Assembly (NCBI GenBank): GCA_943788815.1
Contig: CALSRS010000001.1
Location: 2,107,501-2,171,500, forward strand
DNA length: 64,000 nt
DNA from: an uncultured Gammaproteobacteria bacterium
Lineage (GTDB): Bacteria > Pseudomonadota > Gammaproteobacteria > Eutrophobiales > Eutrophobiaceae
Reading direction: 5' to 3'
A program made the translations under genes and the position numbers. Shown here piece by piece: positions 8,474-17,741 of the stretch (positions are counted from its first letter, which is position 1; each line of letters opens with the position of its first letter). The notes beneath the pieces were generated by a model, which saw nothing but the letters and a program-made list of their open reading frames with translations, did not search any database and had not been told where the DNA came from.

Positions 8474-10297
8474 TTACTGCTGATACTTGTTTGTCCCATT
8501 AAGAATACTGTTTGCCCAGTTGGTCCAGTGTCTGCCTGGATTAGATGAATAATCATCATCATAATTACCCGGTGCGGTAATTCCAGGTAACTCCGGTATC
8601 CAGTCACGGGCAAGGATCTCGTCAGGGTTTCCGTAACGCGAAGCCAGCGCGCGGACTTCAGGTTCTTCACTGGCCATAATTTGGCCATGTTCAATTAAGG
8701 TAATCCATTGACCACTGTCTCTTAGCCTGACCTGATAGGTTGGCAATAATGTATGGTTATGCATTGCATGACCAATCGGGAGTTGGTGTTGTTCTCCAAA
8801 TGCAAAAGATTTAGGTGACCTTTGGGCTTTTTCCTTATCAGGCTCTGGTCCGTTTTTTACTTCAGATCCAAATGACCAGTGAATGACACCACCCGCATTG
8901 CGCTCGGACATATTATTACCTTCGAGAATTTCCCCTGGGTGTTTAAAATATTTTGGATTGGTGGCTGTGCCTGCTTCAAACAACCACCAGAAACCCGGAT
9001 GCTTCTGAAAAGGCCACGTGAGATCATTGATTTTTGGATAGTTAAGCCATAATCGAAATCCATCGCCATACAGCCCGCCACCTTTAACATCTTGTACATA
9101 ACCGTCTTTGATATGGATTTCCATTCTTGGGTGGTTAGATGCATGACTGTTGCTGGAGGAGATGATTCCGTTCACGGTCGTTAATAGTACTGGCGGTAAC
9201 CATGTACTATTTCTGGCTGGGTAATCAATATATGAAGTGGGAAAAATACCTGAGGACTGTGTAGGGATCATAAACATATGACCCTGGGCATAGGCCCCTT
9301 TACTCCAGCTAAGCGCTTGCTCGGGTGTTAATTCAAAATAAAAGGCACTGCCTTCAGGATCAGATACCTCTACACGATCTGTGAAAGAGGTTGCCTCCAT
9401 TAACTTACTTTCTATGAGTCGCCAGACATCAGAAGGATAGGCCGGGACTTTGCTCATGATGTCGAAATTATTCAGGTAGGTGTAGTTACCATATAATTTT
9501 TCACCATGGTGAAATAGATCTTGTCTGGCAATGGCACGACCGCTGTCCCGCCAGAATATTTTATCTACTTCAGGATGTTGATCCAGATAGTTTACGACTG
9601 CTACGGATACTAGAGTGAAATAGTTCTTGGCAATTGTTTCTAACTGTTCATCGTTATACTCAAAGTCGGGCCATGTGGCGTCTGCCAGTAATGGGTCTTG
9701 ATCACGTGTCCACGCAACAGCGCCTTCCCAGTCCGGGATTTTTCCAGTGATATTGAGGAAGTTGAGTTCCTGCTGACCATCGCCTGCCTTGAAGACGTTT
9801 TCTATGGCATCGATCTTTTCCAGGATTTGTTTTGATATGCCGGCGAGTTCATGTTCATAAATGATTCTGGCTTCAATTTTTCGTAATGCAAATGCCTGCG
9901 TCATGGCTTCCTGGACCATGGGGTCTGCATTATGCGGAACGGGAATGAGGACTACGTCACCTGGATTGGCCAGGCCCAAAGGGCTACGTCCGCCTTTTTG
10001 CTGAACTGCATACATAGCCTGAGGGATGAGTTGTTGGACTGATTCAGGATATTTGAGGTAGCCGGGAAATTTTGCTGTGGGAATAGGGGAGACTGGTCCA
10101 GGTCCAATTAATCCCATCTTGTCTCTGAGTGTTTGAATGTCGCCAGGATTCCAGGGGGCATAAACCCGGTTTCTTTGGTCTTTCGACATTTGTAGCTGTT
10201 CCTGGCTGAGATGTTGATGGGAATATCCCATCTGGGACACGGTCATAAAGATCAGGAAAGAGATTAGTTTTATGAATAATCTGGTCGATACTTGCAT
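8474..10297 (-). CDS. Large secreted protein, unrecognised; distant M29 aminopeptidase-like features
   Basis: This 607-residue protein has an N-terminal signal peptide (about residues 1-26, ending GYS before HQHLS). I do not recognise the family with confidence. The segment NPGDVVLIPVPHNADPMVQEAMTQAF followed by Ile/Glu/Ala-rich text resembles the first domain of M29 (AmpS-like) metallo-aminopeptidases, which begin with a V..GE.VLI...P.....AI pattern. Later, MEIHIKDGYVQDVKGGGLYG and AGTATNPKYF recall the second half of that family, where metal ligands sit. The C-terminal third is rich in His, Trp and Asn (for example GHAMHNHTLLPTYQ). The ATG has an AGGTG ribosome site five bases upstream. It converges on the receptor gene at 6197-8278. 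A secreted metal-dependent hydrolase is a guess; the M29 link needs a profile search. Confidence 0.6.
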   Translation of the reverse strand: MQVSTRLFIKLISFLIFMTVSQMGYSHQHLSQEQLQMSKDQRNRVYAPWNPGDIQTLRDKMGLIGPGPVSPIPTAKFPGYLKYPESVQQLIPQAMYAVQQKGGRSPLGLANPGDVVLIPVPHNADPMVQEAMTQAFALRKIEARIIYEHELAGISKQILEKIDAIENVFKAGDGQQELNFLNITGKIPDWEGAVAWTRDQDPLLADATWPDFEYNDEQLETIAKNYFTLVSVAVVNYLDQHPEVDKIFWRDSGRAIARQDLFHHGEKLYGNYTYLNNFDIMSKVPAYPSDVWRLIESKLMEATSFTDRVEVSDPEGSAFYFELTPEQALSWSKGAYAQGHMFMIPTQSSGIFPTSYIDYPARNSTWLPPVLLTTVNGIISSSNSHASNHPRMEIHIKDGYVQDVKGGGLYGDGFRLWLNYPKINDLTWPFQKHPGFWWLFEAGTATNPKYFKHPGEILEGNNMSERNAGGVIHWSFGSEVKNGPEPDKEKAQRSPKSFAFGEQHQLPIGHAMHNHTLLPTYQVRLRDSGQWITLIEHGQIMASEEPEVRALASRYGNPDEILARDWIPELPGITAPGNYDDDYSSNPGRHWTNWANSILNGTNKYQQ

Positions 10298-10776
10298 GTT
10301 GCACCTGTGTTTTCCGGATATGTTTAAACTATATCACCATACATATTTATAAGTTAAGTATATGGCATGATCTATCTATTCATTTGTTATATTTCAAAGT
10401 TATCTGACGTATATATTTAAGCGAAAATAGCGGAGGTCATGATAATGACCTATTCTGAAGGTTCATGTGGGGTTAAAATTCGTCCACACACTTTCGGGGA
10501 TTTAGTCTGGGTAAGACAGCGGATTCTCAGCCAGATGTTACCATTGGCTGGCGGCGCACCTATAAAAGCCAGCGAAGAAAAGATTGGTAGGCCCGGAGTA
10601 ACTGATTCGGAAGATGGAGAAGCTGCAAATAAAGTATGAGCGGTTGCGGTTGAAGCTTCTATATCAGCAGTTGCTTGAATAGTTGTTGGTATATAGAGTA
10701 TAAGTAATTCGACTACGTCACCTTCTTGCATTCAAGTAAGGTATTTTTTTCTGATTGATAAACATCCGAGAGTAAT
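10298..10776. other. Intergenic stretch with a palindrome over a ribosome site and a possible gene remnant
   Basis: This 479-base stretch has no convincing gene. AGGTCAT (10434-10440) and ATGACCT (10445-10451) form a seven-base stem around GATA that buries a GGAGG ribosome site and two ATG codons. The frame opened at 10445 runs to 10639. Its first residues (KIRPHTFGDLVWVRQR) resemble the start of the GNAT/MarR-type domain that reads IRPHRPGDIGWV in many bacteria; after that the resemblance stops. This could be a broken remnant of such a gene or chance. The opposite frame (10450-10731) matches nothing I know. The first 140 bases are AT-rich and probably hold the promoter of the minus-strand gene ending the left side. 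The last 40 bases precede the channel operon. Confidence 0.3.
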
Positions 10777-11616
10777 ATGGAGTTTCTTAATAATATTAAA
10801 TTCGTACTGCTTGAGAGCGTAAATGACCTGACAGTTATCGTCAGCAATTATCTTCCAAATCTTGTCAGTGCACTTACTCTGCTATTTTCCGGCTTACTTC
10901 TGGCATTACTTACAAAATGGATAATAATTCGGCTTAGCGCCGGACTGGATCGAGTTGTTCATGTAGTGGGTATTACCTCCATTCCAGGCCTTAGGAACTG
11001 GCCAATAGGTGTGATCTTTGGATGGATCGCATTCTGGTTATTGATTTTGTTTTTTTTAACAGCGGCAGTTGAAAGTCTCGGACTACCAGGACTTGCCGCA
11101 TGGCTGGGACGATTGATAAATAATCTGCCGACATACTTCCTCGCGGCAATAGTGGTGTTAGCAGGGATCTGGATCGGAAATTATATCAATCAACGGATTC
11201 AGTCCAGTGCGCCTTCCAGCGGCAGGAGGCAGGCGCAAATTCTGGGTCGTACCTTAAGGGCTTTTGTTATTAGTTTTGCAGTTATCAGTGGCTTATCGCA
11301 AGCAGGGATGGATGTTTCCCTATTTGAATACATCCTGATAATTTTGGTAACAGCCATACTTGCTGCTGTATCACTTGCCTTTGGAATGGGTGCCGGTCCA
11401 ACACTGTCGAATATGATTTCGGGAAGATACCTGAAGAAAACCTATCAGGTTGGACAATGTATTCAAATAGAAGATTATCAGGGAGAAATTCTGGAGTTAT
11501 TACCTACGGGTGTCGTTCTTAATACAAAATCAGGTCGCACATTAATCCCGGCCAAGCTGTTTACAGATAATGTATCTATCTTGCTGGATAATGAAGATAT
11601 CAATGTCAGGCAGTAA
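10777..11616 (+). CDS. MscS-like small mechanosensitive channel family protein
   Basis: This 279-residue inner-membrane protein has about five hydrophobic helices (roughly residues 25-48, 75-98, 112-135, 160-178 and 184-205). The last is followed by the MscS-type pore and beta-domain signature SLAFGMGAGPTLSNMISGRYLKK, then QVGQCIQIEDYQGEILEL and a VVLNTKSGRTLIPA strand pair. The cytoplasmic part stops soon after the beta domain, so it lacks the large vestibule of E. coli MscS, like the short TM-helix relatives. Its last codons overlap the start of a soluble MgtE-N/CBS gene, which in turn overlaps mgtE, so the three are one operon. This suggests a role in ion or osmotic homeostasis alongside Mg2+ entry, which is an inference from context. 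Confidence 0.82.
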   Translation: MEFLNNIKFVLLESVNDLTVIVSNYLPNLVSALTLLFSGLLLALLTKWIIIRLSAGLDRVVHVVGITSIPGLRNWPIGVIFGWIAFWLLILFFLTAAVESLGLPGLAAWLGRLINNLPTYFLAAIVVLAGIWIGNYINQRIQSSAPSSGRRQAQILGRTLRAFVISFAVISGLSQAGMDVSLFEYILIILVTAILAAVSLAFGMGAGPTLSNMISGRYLKKTYQVGQCIQIEDYQGEILELLPTGVVLNTKSGRTLIPAKLFTDNVSILLDNEDINVRQ

Positions 11617-12439
11617 TCTCACAATATATTTCGTTGAACATCATCCCCGCGAAGCAGCATTAGTCCTATCAAGTTACTCTGCTGAAGAAATTCAGGAGTT
11701 TCTGAATCAATTACCAGAAAAGCTGATCATCAGTCTGATTCGATACTTATATCCAGATTTGGCGGTAACTTGTCTGATCGAAATGTCGTCTGAACAATCG
11801 GCTATCATTCTCGAACAATTAGGTGTCGACGACGCTGCAAAACTATTAAGCAGAATGAAAATAAAGAACCAGAATAAAATATTGGCTTCCATGTCCATGG
11901 TGATGTCTAATCGCCTGACGACAGTATTAAGGTATCCGGTAGGTACCATTGGTCATTATATGAGTCCGGGAGTTTTTATTGTCCTGGAAGATATGCCAGT
12001 TAGCGAGGTTATCCATTCTGCAAAAAATACCAATAATGAAGTTCTTGCTGATATATTTATTGTAAATGACCAGAATATTCTGGTGGGGGTGGTAGATATG
12101 AAAGACCTTATGTTCGCAGACCCAGATGATACCGCCCAACAGCTTATGAAGGTTCCAGATATCGTTCTGAATGTCAGGTCATACATTGACCATATTAAGG
12201 ACAATCCCAGGTGGCGATACAAGGAAGCGTTGCCAGTCAAAGATCAGAAAAATGCCTTTGTCGGCGTCCTCAAGCGTTCAAAATTAAATGATGAAGTATC
12301 CAATGAAAAAATAACAACAGAAAACAATCTGGATTTAATGGAATCCGTTATAGAAATAGCCGACCTGTTCTGGGAGGTCTGTTTCAGTTTTATGCAACCA
12401 AGTGAAAGATCAAGTACCAAAGGCACAAAAAATGACTGA
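11603..12439 (+). CDS. Soluble MgtE-N/CBS domain protein lacking the channel domain
   Basis: This protein of about 278 residues contains an MgtE N-terminal superhelical domain (HHPREAALVLSSYSAEEIQEFLNQLPE... through about residue 115) and a CBS pair (YPVGTIGHYMSPG, then DIFIVNDQNILVGVVDMKDLM and a second repeat ending AFVGVLKRSKL). It stops after about 30 further residues with no membrane segment, so it is MgtE without its Mg2+ pore. ATGs at 11591 and 11603 are both inside the end of the channel gene; I chose 11603 because it gives the cleaner domain start, though 11591 cannot be excluded. The stop overlaps the mgtE start by eight bases. It could form mixed dimers with MgtE through the CBS domains and alter gating by Mg2+ or nucleotides, which is an inference. 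Confidence 0.78.
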   Translation: MSGSNLTIYFVEHHPREAALVLSSYSAEEIQEFLNQLPEKLIISLIRYLYPDLAVTCLIEMSSEQSAIILEQLGVDDAAKLLSRMKIKNQNKILASMSMVMSNRLTTVLRYPVGTIGHYMSPGVFIVLEDMPVSEVIHSAKNTNNEVLADIFIVNDQNILVGVVDMKDLMFADPDDTAQQLMKVPDIVLNVRSYIDHIKDNPRWRYKEALPVKDQKNAFVGVLKRSKLNDEVSNEKITTENNLDLMESVIEIADLFWEVCFSFMQPSERSSTKGTKND

Positions 12440-13742
12440 TAAAATTTCCGGTATTGAAAACGCTATTAATAATGTATTTCTGGATCGTTATCCTGCTGAT
12501 GCTGCGCACATGCTTGAACAGGAAGGTGTAGAGTATATTTCACAGGTACTGTCTAGCCACCCCGTAGAAATCACCTTAAAAATCTGGCGACGATTATCAC
12601 CAGATTTTGGTTCAAAGGTACTGAAATTAATCGACAAGGAGCAACAGCAAATTGTGTTGGCAAACCTTGAGCCCAATCTTGGGGCAAGTTTTTTAAAAGC
12701 AATGGATGAACAGTCCCGTCTTGAAATCGTTGATTCGGTTAAGGAGAGGTTTATTAAAAATGATCTGGTCCGGGCAATGATGTACCAGGATGATTCTGCC
12801 GGTGCATTAATGGATGCCAGATTATTATATTTTCGTCCTGAGATGACGGTTGCTGAGGTTATTAATATATTAAGAAGCAGGCCCCACGGAATGTACAGAA
12901 AGATATATACCGTCGATGATGACAATCACCTGCACGGTATCGTCGACATGGAGGACCTTGCCCTTGCAGATCGTGATGAAACACTGTCCACTATAGAACG
13001 CCACAATCCAGGATCGATAGATGCAAACACCACCAGGGAAGAAATAGTCACTTATTTTGAAAGACATAAAATGACTGACCTTCCTGTTGTGGACATCGAT
13101 AATCGTTTCATCGGTGTTCTGCGTTACCATGTGCTTGTTGGTGCAGCCCTGGAGGAGACCAGTGTTGACGTACAAACCATGGTGGGTGTCAGTAAGGATG
13201 AGCGCGCATTGTCGCCCGCAAGGTTTGCAACATTAAAACGATTGCCCTGGTTACAGATTAATCTAGCCACGGCATTTCTTGCTGCCTCGGTAGTTGGCTT
13301 TTTTGAGGATACCATTGCACAGTTTACCGCACTGGCAGTCTTGTTGCCGGTGGTTGCTGGGCAGTCCGGGAATACCGGTGCTCAATCTCTTGCCGTCACT
13401 ATGCGTGGTCTTGCATTAAAGGAGATTTACCCCCGCATGTGGCCAAAGATAGTCCTTAAGGAATTTAACGTTGGTTTGATGAACGGTATTGCGGTGGCCA
13501 TCACGACAGGACTCGGTGTTTATATCTGGAGCCGGTCGACTGGACTGACCATTGTTATTATGACGTCTATGGTATTGTCCATGGTCATTGCCAGTGTCTC
13601 CGGGGCTATAATTCCGGTAATGCTGACGGTTTCCGGCCAGGATCCGGCACAATCGTCTTCAATTTTTCTCACTACGGTAACTGACATTGCCGGTTTTTTC
13701 AGTTTCCTTGGGATAGCCACCCTCTTGATGAATTTATTGTAA
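12432..13742 (+). CDS. mgtE: Magnesium channel/transporter MgtE
   Basis: This protein of about 436 residues has the full MgtE layout: an N-terminal superhelical domain (about residues 10-125), a CBS pair (about 130-250, with the DIDNRFIGVLRYHVLV repeat), a plug helix (RFATLKRLPWLQINLATAFLAASVVGFFE), and about five membrane helices. The pore motif is PVVAGQSGNTGAQSLAVTMRGLA, where the family reads P.v.g..GN.G.Qs. It conducts Mg2+ inward and closes when the CBS and N domains bind Mg2+. I chose the ATG at 12432 over an in-frame ATG 30 bases earlier because it has an AAAGG sequence upstream and overlaps the preceding stop (ATGACTGA). It is the third gene of an overlapping operon with an MscS-like channel and a channel-less MgtE-N/CBS protein. 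Confidence 0.92.
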   Translation: MTDKISGIENAINNVFLDRYPADAAHMLEQEGVEYISQVLSSHPVEITLKIWRRLSPDFGSKVLKLIDKEQQQIVLANLEPNLGASFLKAMDEQSRLEIVDSVKERFIKNDLVRAMMYQDDSAGALMDARLLYFRPEMTVAEVINILRSRPHGMYRKIYTVDDDNHLHGIVDMEDLALADRDETLSTIERHNPGSIDANTTREEIVTYFERHKMTDLPVVDIDNRFIGVLRYHVLVGAALEETSVDVQTMVGVSKDERALSPARFATLKRLPWLQINLATAFLAASVVGFFEDTIAQFTALAVLLPVVAGQSGNTGAQSLAVTMRGLALKEIYPRMWPKIVLKEFNVGLMNGIAVAITTGLGVYIWSRSTGLTIVIMTSMVLSMVIASVSGAIIPVMLTVSGQDPAQSSSIFLTTVTDIAGFFSFLGIATLLMNLL

Positions 13743-13803
13743 GCAGGTGAAACATAATTAATATGCATGTAATGTCTATATGCGATCTTTCTGGTAATTA
13801 TTA

Positions 13804-15318
13804 TTACCTATCTCTTACAAATTCGATAAATTGAGATAAAGGTGTGGGTTGCCCATGGATGGGGACGATAGTTTCCACGTCCAGATCCAGTCGTTGCAGA
13901 TTGTCGTAAAAGGTCCGGTTAGAAGCATTAGGCGGACGATCGGCATTGGAAGGCCGAGGTGAATACAGATCGGCCTCTATGACCATCTTCTCATCAGGTA
14001 AATAGGCAATCAACATCCCTTCAACATGACTCAATCCCTGGATATTATGGATATCCACCCGGCGTTTATCATCCGCCAGAACATATTTTTCAACCACGGC
14101 CTCAAACACATAACCCTCTGACCACTCTTCTGGTGGGAACAGTGAATATCTGTCAGGTTCAAGTAGCCAGGGTCTGGCCCTCAATACTTCCTGGTAGTAA
14201 GTCCGATTATAATTGTGGGTAATGACAGTTGCCCCTTCATGGACATAGGTGCGTAAGCCACCAAGATGGTCCCAGTGATGATGGGTATTAATAATATATC
14301 GAATAGGTTTGTCATTAACCAGACGGTAGATTTCATTGATGACTGCCAGGGATCGCGCTTCGTTCTGAGGCGCTTCCACGACGGCGATGTACTTTTCAAA
14401 TTCAATGGCGACGCTATTATGGGAACCACCGCCCATTAACCATACTCCGTTGGCCAGTTCAGTTACTTCAACTTTGATTTCAGGTAGATCCGCGCGGCTT
14501 ACTTCTCGGGGGACATCTAATTCGGCACCACGAACATTGACTTTGACCTCACTGATATTTTCCAGTCCAAAGGCATGATCCCCACCACTAACGTTAGGTA
14601 GGCTATCGCCGTCATCAAAATCATGATGTTGATGCCAGCGACCTGGGAATTGTAATCCTCCAATTTCCTTGTAATTGGTAAACACGGTTTCGTAATACAT
14701 GTCACCCACGACAGGGTTAGGTAGCCAGGTTTGGATACGGTGCATGAGGCCTTCTTCACTAAAGGTGGCATTGATGCGGTATTTATCCAGAGCAATAAAA
14801 GAAACCACGTGCACCCATTCCCCGTATTCATGACGGCGCACAACTGTGGGATTGCTGGCGATGGCCCCTTTGATAAAACCATGGGGCGTTAAATAGATAT
14901 CCAGCGTGCGTCGTTCTGCCTGGGAGAGGACCGGGACTACATCGTCTCCCTGCATATCCCAGGCATGTTCTCCCTTTACCTTATAAGTGCGGTGACGTTG
15001 ACCCTGTATAGGTATACCTCCACCGCCACGGGTTGGGTAATCTCCTTGTTCAATGACGAATTCTTCAGTGGAAGACATGGAATCAAAGTCTATGGTGCGT
15101 TTATAACTGGAAAGTTCGAGACGAGGCCAATCCATAGAGGGTGTAAAGTTTTGCCCAACAGCACCCACCCAGCCTGTGCCAGAGTAGGAGATGGAGATCA
15201 TTTCATCCACACCCATTACTCGAGATGCCCTATCAAGCACAGCTTGGGCATCTTGTGCAGATACATTAATAGTAGAGCTTAAAAGGAAAATACAGAAAGT
15301 TTTAGTTAGTAATTTCAT
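13804..15318 (-). CDS. Secreted metallo-beta-lactamase-fold hydrolase with N-terminal extension
   Basis: This 504-residue protein has a signal peptide (residues 1-21, ending NVSAQ), an N-terminal domain of about 260 residues, and a C-terminal metallo-beta-lactamase domain from about residue 285. The domain carries the zinc motif THHHWDHLGG (about residues 343-352), a later His in QGLSHVEGMLIAYLP, and the closing IVPIHGQP segment. The N-terminal half (from DRASRVMGVDEMISISYSGTG to the MYYETVFTNYKEIGGLQFP region) resembles the outer-membrane lipoprotein-sorting-like domain found with such MBL proteins in marine gammaproteobacteria. The substrate is unknown. The ATG has an AGAGG ribosome site. 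It stands alone between mgtE and the MetY gene. Confidence 0.8.
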   Translation of the reverse strand: MKLLTKTFCIFLLSSTINVSAQDAQAVLDRASRVMGVDEMISISYSGTGWVGAVGQNFTPSMDWPRLELSSYKRTIDFDSMSSTEEFVIEQGDYPTRGGGGIPIQGQRHRTYKVKGEHAWDMQGDDVVPVLSQAERRTLDIYLTPHGFIKGAIASNPTVVRRHEYGEWVHVVSFIALDKYRINATFSEEGLMHRIQTWLPNPVVGDMYYETVFTNYKEIGGLQFPGRWHQHHDFDDGDSLPNVSGGDHAFGLENISEVKVNVRGAELDVPREVSRADLPEIKVEVTELANGVWLMGGGSHNSVAIEFEKYIAVVEAPQNEARSLAVINEIYRLVNDKPIRYIINTHHHWDHLGGLRTYVHEGATVITHNYNRTYYQEVLRARPWLLEPDRYSLFPPEEWSEGYVFEAVVEKYVLADDKRRVDIHNIQGLSHVEGMLIAYLPDEKMVIEADLYSPRPSNADRPPNASNRTFYDNLQRLDLDVETIVPIHGQPTPLSQFIEFVRDR

Positions 15319-15377
15319 GATTGCCTCTATTCGTATTAATAAAATATCTAAATTGCCAGTTATTACAGTATTCGCAA

Positions 15378-16649
15378 TTAGGCTTTATCCAATGCCTGCT
15401 CTATATCAGCAAGAATGTCATCAATATTTTCTATGCCGATTGAAAGGCGCACCATGTCTGCACTGACTCCTGCTGTTTTGAGCTCGTCTTCAGATAATTG
15501 TCTGTGTGTGGTCGTGGCGGGATGACAGGCCAAAGACTTTGCATCACCAATATTTACCAGGCGGGTAATTAATTGCAGGGCATCTATAAATTTGGTGCCA
15601 CCTTCAATCCCTTCCTTGATTCCAAAACTGAGTATGCCGGCGGCACGCCCACCACAATATTTCTGTAATAACTGATTATCCTGATTATCAGAAAGACCTG
15701 CGTATTTCACCCAGTTAACCTTGTTATGGGAGTTTAAATACTCGGCGACTTTTATGGCATTTTCACAATGACGATCCATACGTATAGGTAAGGTTTCGAC
15801 ACCCTGGAGAATTAAAAAAGAATTAAACGGTGAGATAGCAGCGCCCGTATTTCTCAAGGGAACAACTCTTGCACGCCCAATAAAAGCTGCCTCGCCCAAT
15901 GCTTCTGTATAGACGACACCATGATATGAAGGATCAGGTTCATTAAGACGTTTGAATCTGTCAGGGTAATCAGCCCAGGGAAACTTTCCGGAATCTACAA
16001 TGACACCACCAATACTGGTTCCATGTCCGCCCAGATATTTAGTGAGAGAATGTACAACTATGTCACAGCCATGTTCAAATGGTCTGCATAGATAAGGCGT
16101 AGGGACTGTATTATCGACAATAACCGGGATTCCTTTAGCGTGAGCTAATTCAGAAATTCTGGCCAGGTCTGCCACATCGCCGGCCGGATTCCCAATAGAT
16201 TCACAAAAAATAGCCTTGGTGCGATCATCAATTTTTGCTTCCATGCCATCAAAATCCTTGGCATCAACAAAGCGCGTTTCAATTCCCATTTGTGGATAGG
16301 TATGGGCAAACAGATTGTACGTCCCCCCATAGAGCGTGCTGGTTGAAATAATGTTGTCGCCAGCTTCCGTGATGGTCAAGATTGCATAGTTAATAGCAGC
16401 CATCCCAGATGCCAGACCCAGACCAGCAATCCCCCCTTCCATTTCAGTCAGTCGTTGTTCAAGGACTGCTGTTGTTGGGTTCATGATGCGTGTATAAATA
16501 TTTCCTTCAACTTTAAGATCAAAGAGATCAGCGCCATGCTGCGTATCGTCAAAGGCATAGGAAGTCGTCTGATAAATAGGCACTGCAACTGCCTTGGTAG
16601 TAGGGTCGGGTGAATATCCTCCATGTATTGCAATAGTTTCAAATTTCAT
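15378..16649 (-). CDS. metY: O-acetylhomoserine sulfhydrylase (MetY/Cys-Met PLP family)
   Basis: This 423-residue cytoplasmic PLP enzyme of the Cys/Met metabolism family probably makes homocysteine from O-acetylhomoserine and sulfide. It has the opening [29 protein letters not shown], the [17 protein letters not shown] motif, the PLP-stacking [14 protein letters not shown] segment, and the PLP lysine K204 in [15 protein letters not shown]. The ending includes [14 protein letters not shown] and [17 protein letters not shown]. Length and the YGGTYNLF wording fit MetY rather than MetB or MetC. An AGGAAAG ribosome site precedes the ATG. The upstream 223-base gap before the divergent DUF3047 gene shows no SAM-type riboswitch that I can recognise. 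Confidence 0.9.
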   Translation of the reverse strand: MKFETIAIHGGYSPDPTTKAVAVPIYQTTSYAFDDTQHGADLFDLKVEGNIYTRIMNPTTAVLEQRLTEMEGGIAGLGLASGMAAINYAILTITEAGDNIISTSTLYGGTYNLFAHTYPQMGIETRFVDAKDFDGMEAKIDDRTKAIFCESIGNPAGDVADLARISELAHAKGIPVIVDNTVPTPYLCRPFEHGCDIVVHSLTKYLGGHGTSIGGVIVDSGKFPWADYPDRFKRLNEPDPSYHGVVYTEALGEAAFIGRARVVPLRNTGAAISPFNSFLILQGVETLPIRMDRHCENAIKVAEYLNSHNKVNWVKYAGLSDNQDNQLLQKYCGGRAAGILSFGIKEGIEGGTKFIDALQLITRLVNIGDAKSLACHPATTTHRQLSEDELKTAGVSADMVRLSIGIENIDDILADIEQALDKA

Positions 16650-16872
16650 ATGGTTCTTTCCTAAAATAGATAGTTTGTTTTTATTAAATAAATATGAGTA
16701 TGCTGATTCACTGATTTTTAAAATAATAGTGTCAAATCAAGTTGAGTCATTAATTGGAAATTTGTTGAAAAAAAGTAACTTAAATTAATGAACAGTATAA
16801 TTATAGTTTAGTAAGTTATCATTAAATTTATAAGTAAGCTGTTACAAGAGGTATTTAAAGGTAATCAAATAA

Positions 16873-17649
16873 ATGAATGATGAAAAAGGCATGGGGTTGA
16901 TTTTGTATGCTAAGAATGCTGGTTATTTTTTAAGCATATTTTTATGCTCGGTATATGCTCAGTGTGCCATTTTGTCTGTTGGTGTTTTCGATGAATCAGA
17001 CAAACTACCATTAGCTCCATGGGAAGTGGTTCAGTTCAGCAATAAGTTTCCAGCTACAAATTACCAGATAATAAACCTGGATGGGGTAAATGCTGTGGAG
17101 GCAATTGCAGTTGGTAGTATGGCCTTGCTGGCTCGTCCAGTTGAAGTTGATCTACAAGAATTACCAATATTATGCTGGCGATGGCGAATAGACAGCACCA
17201 TAGAGTCTGCCGATATTATGAGTAAGGCAGGGGATGATTATGCAGCGCGAGTTTATGTGTCGTTTAAGCTGCCATCTAAAGCAATTAGCTTTGGTATGCG
17301 AGTCAAACTGGGACTAGCAAGAAAGATATATGGTAATCAGGTCCCTGATGCAGCGATTAATTATGTTTGGGACAATAAACATCCTGTGGGCACCCAGGTC
17401 TCCAACGCTTATACCAACAGAACACAAATGGTGGTGGTCCAATCCGGTGATGACAACGTTAATAAGTGGGTGGAAGAGCAGCGTGACGTATTAGAAGATT
17501 TTAATCAGATTTTTGGTGTTGAAGGTGCAACGCTGGTACAGATCGCTATCGCATCAGATACAGACAACACGGGTGAAACAGCCCGAGCAGGGTTTGCTGA
17601 TCTACATTTCGTTGGCCACAACCAGGATTGTCAGTTTTCTCCCCTATAA
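16873..17649 (+). CDS. Secreted DUF3047 protein
   Basis: This 258-residue protein has a hydrophobic N-terminal segment (about residues 8-32), probably a signal peptide. The body has the DUF3047 pattern: ELPILCWRWRIDSTIESADIMSKAGDDYAARVYVSF, then NYVWDNKHPVGTQVSNAYTNRTQMVVVQSG and ...RDVLEDFNQIFGVEGATLVQIAIASDTDNTGETARAGFADLHF. The function of this family is not known; the beta-rich character and the GDDYAARVYVSF motif suggest a periplasmic binding or enzymatic beta sandwich. Several ATGs lie at the start and the first is taken. The threonine aldolase gene follows 92 bases later on the same strand, without an evident connection. Confidence 0.8.
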   Translation: MNDEKGMGLILYAKNAGYFLSIFLCSVYAQCAILSVGVFDESDKLPLAPWEVVQFSNKFPATNYQIINLDGVNAVEAIAVGSMALLARPVEVDLQELPILCWRWRIDSTIESADIMSKAGDDYAARVYVSFKLPSKAISFGMRVKLGLARKIYGNQVPDAAINYVWDNKHPVGTQVSNAYTNRTQMVVVQSGDDNVNKWVEEQRDVLEDFNQIFGVEGATLVQIAIASDTDNTGETARAGFADLHFVGHNQDCQFSPL

Positions 17650-17741
17650 GCTGATGTTGAATAGGCAGAGACCTGCAAAGGCCATTCTTGCATACTTCTA
17701 AGTGATATCATTTCGGTTGCTACTGAAATAAAATAATGTAA

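Noticed and set aside
10450-10731. 93-codon minus-strand frame in the gap before the MscS-like gene
   Set aside because: Low-complexity Ala/Ser/Thr/Pro text, no ribosome site, no recognised motif. It is mentioned only in the intergenic entry.
16650-16872. Possible SAM or other riboswitch before metY
   Set aside because: The gap is AT-rich with no conserved pseudoknot or stem pattern that I can recognise.
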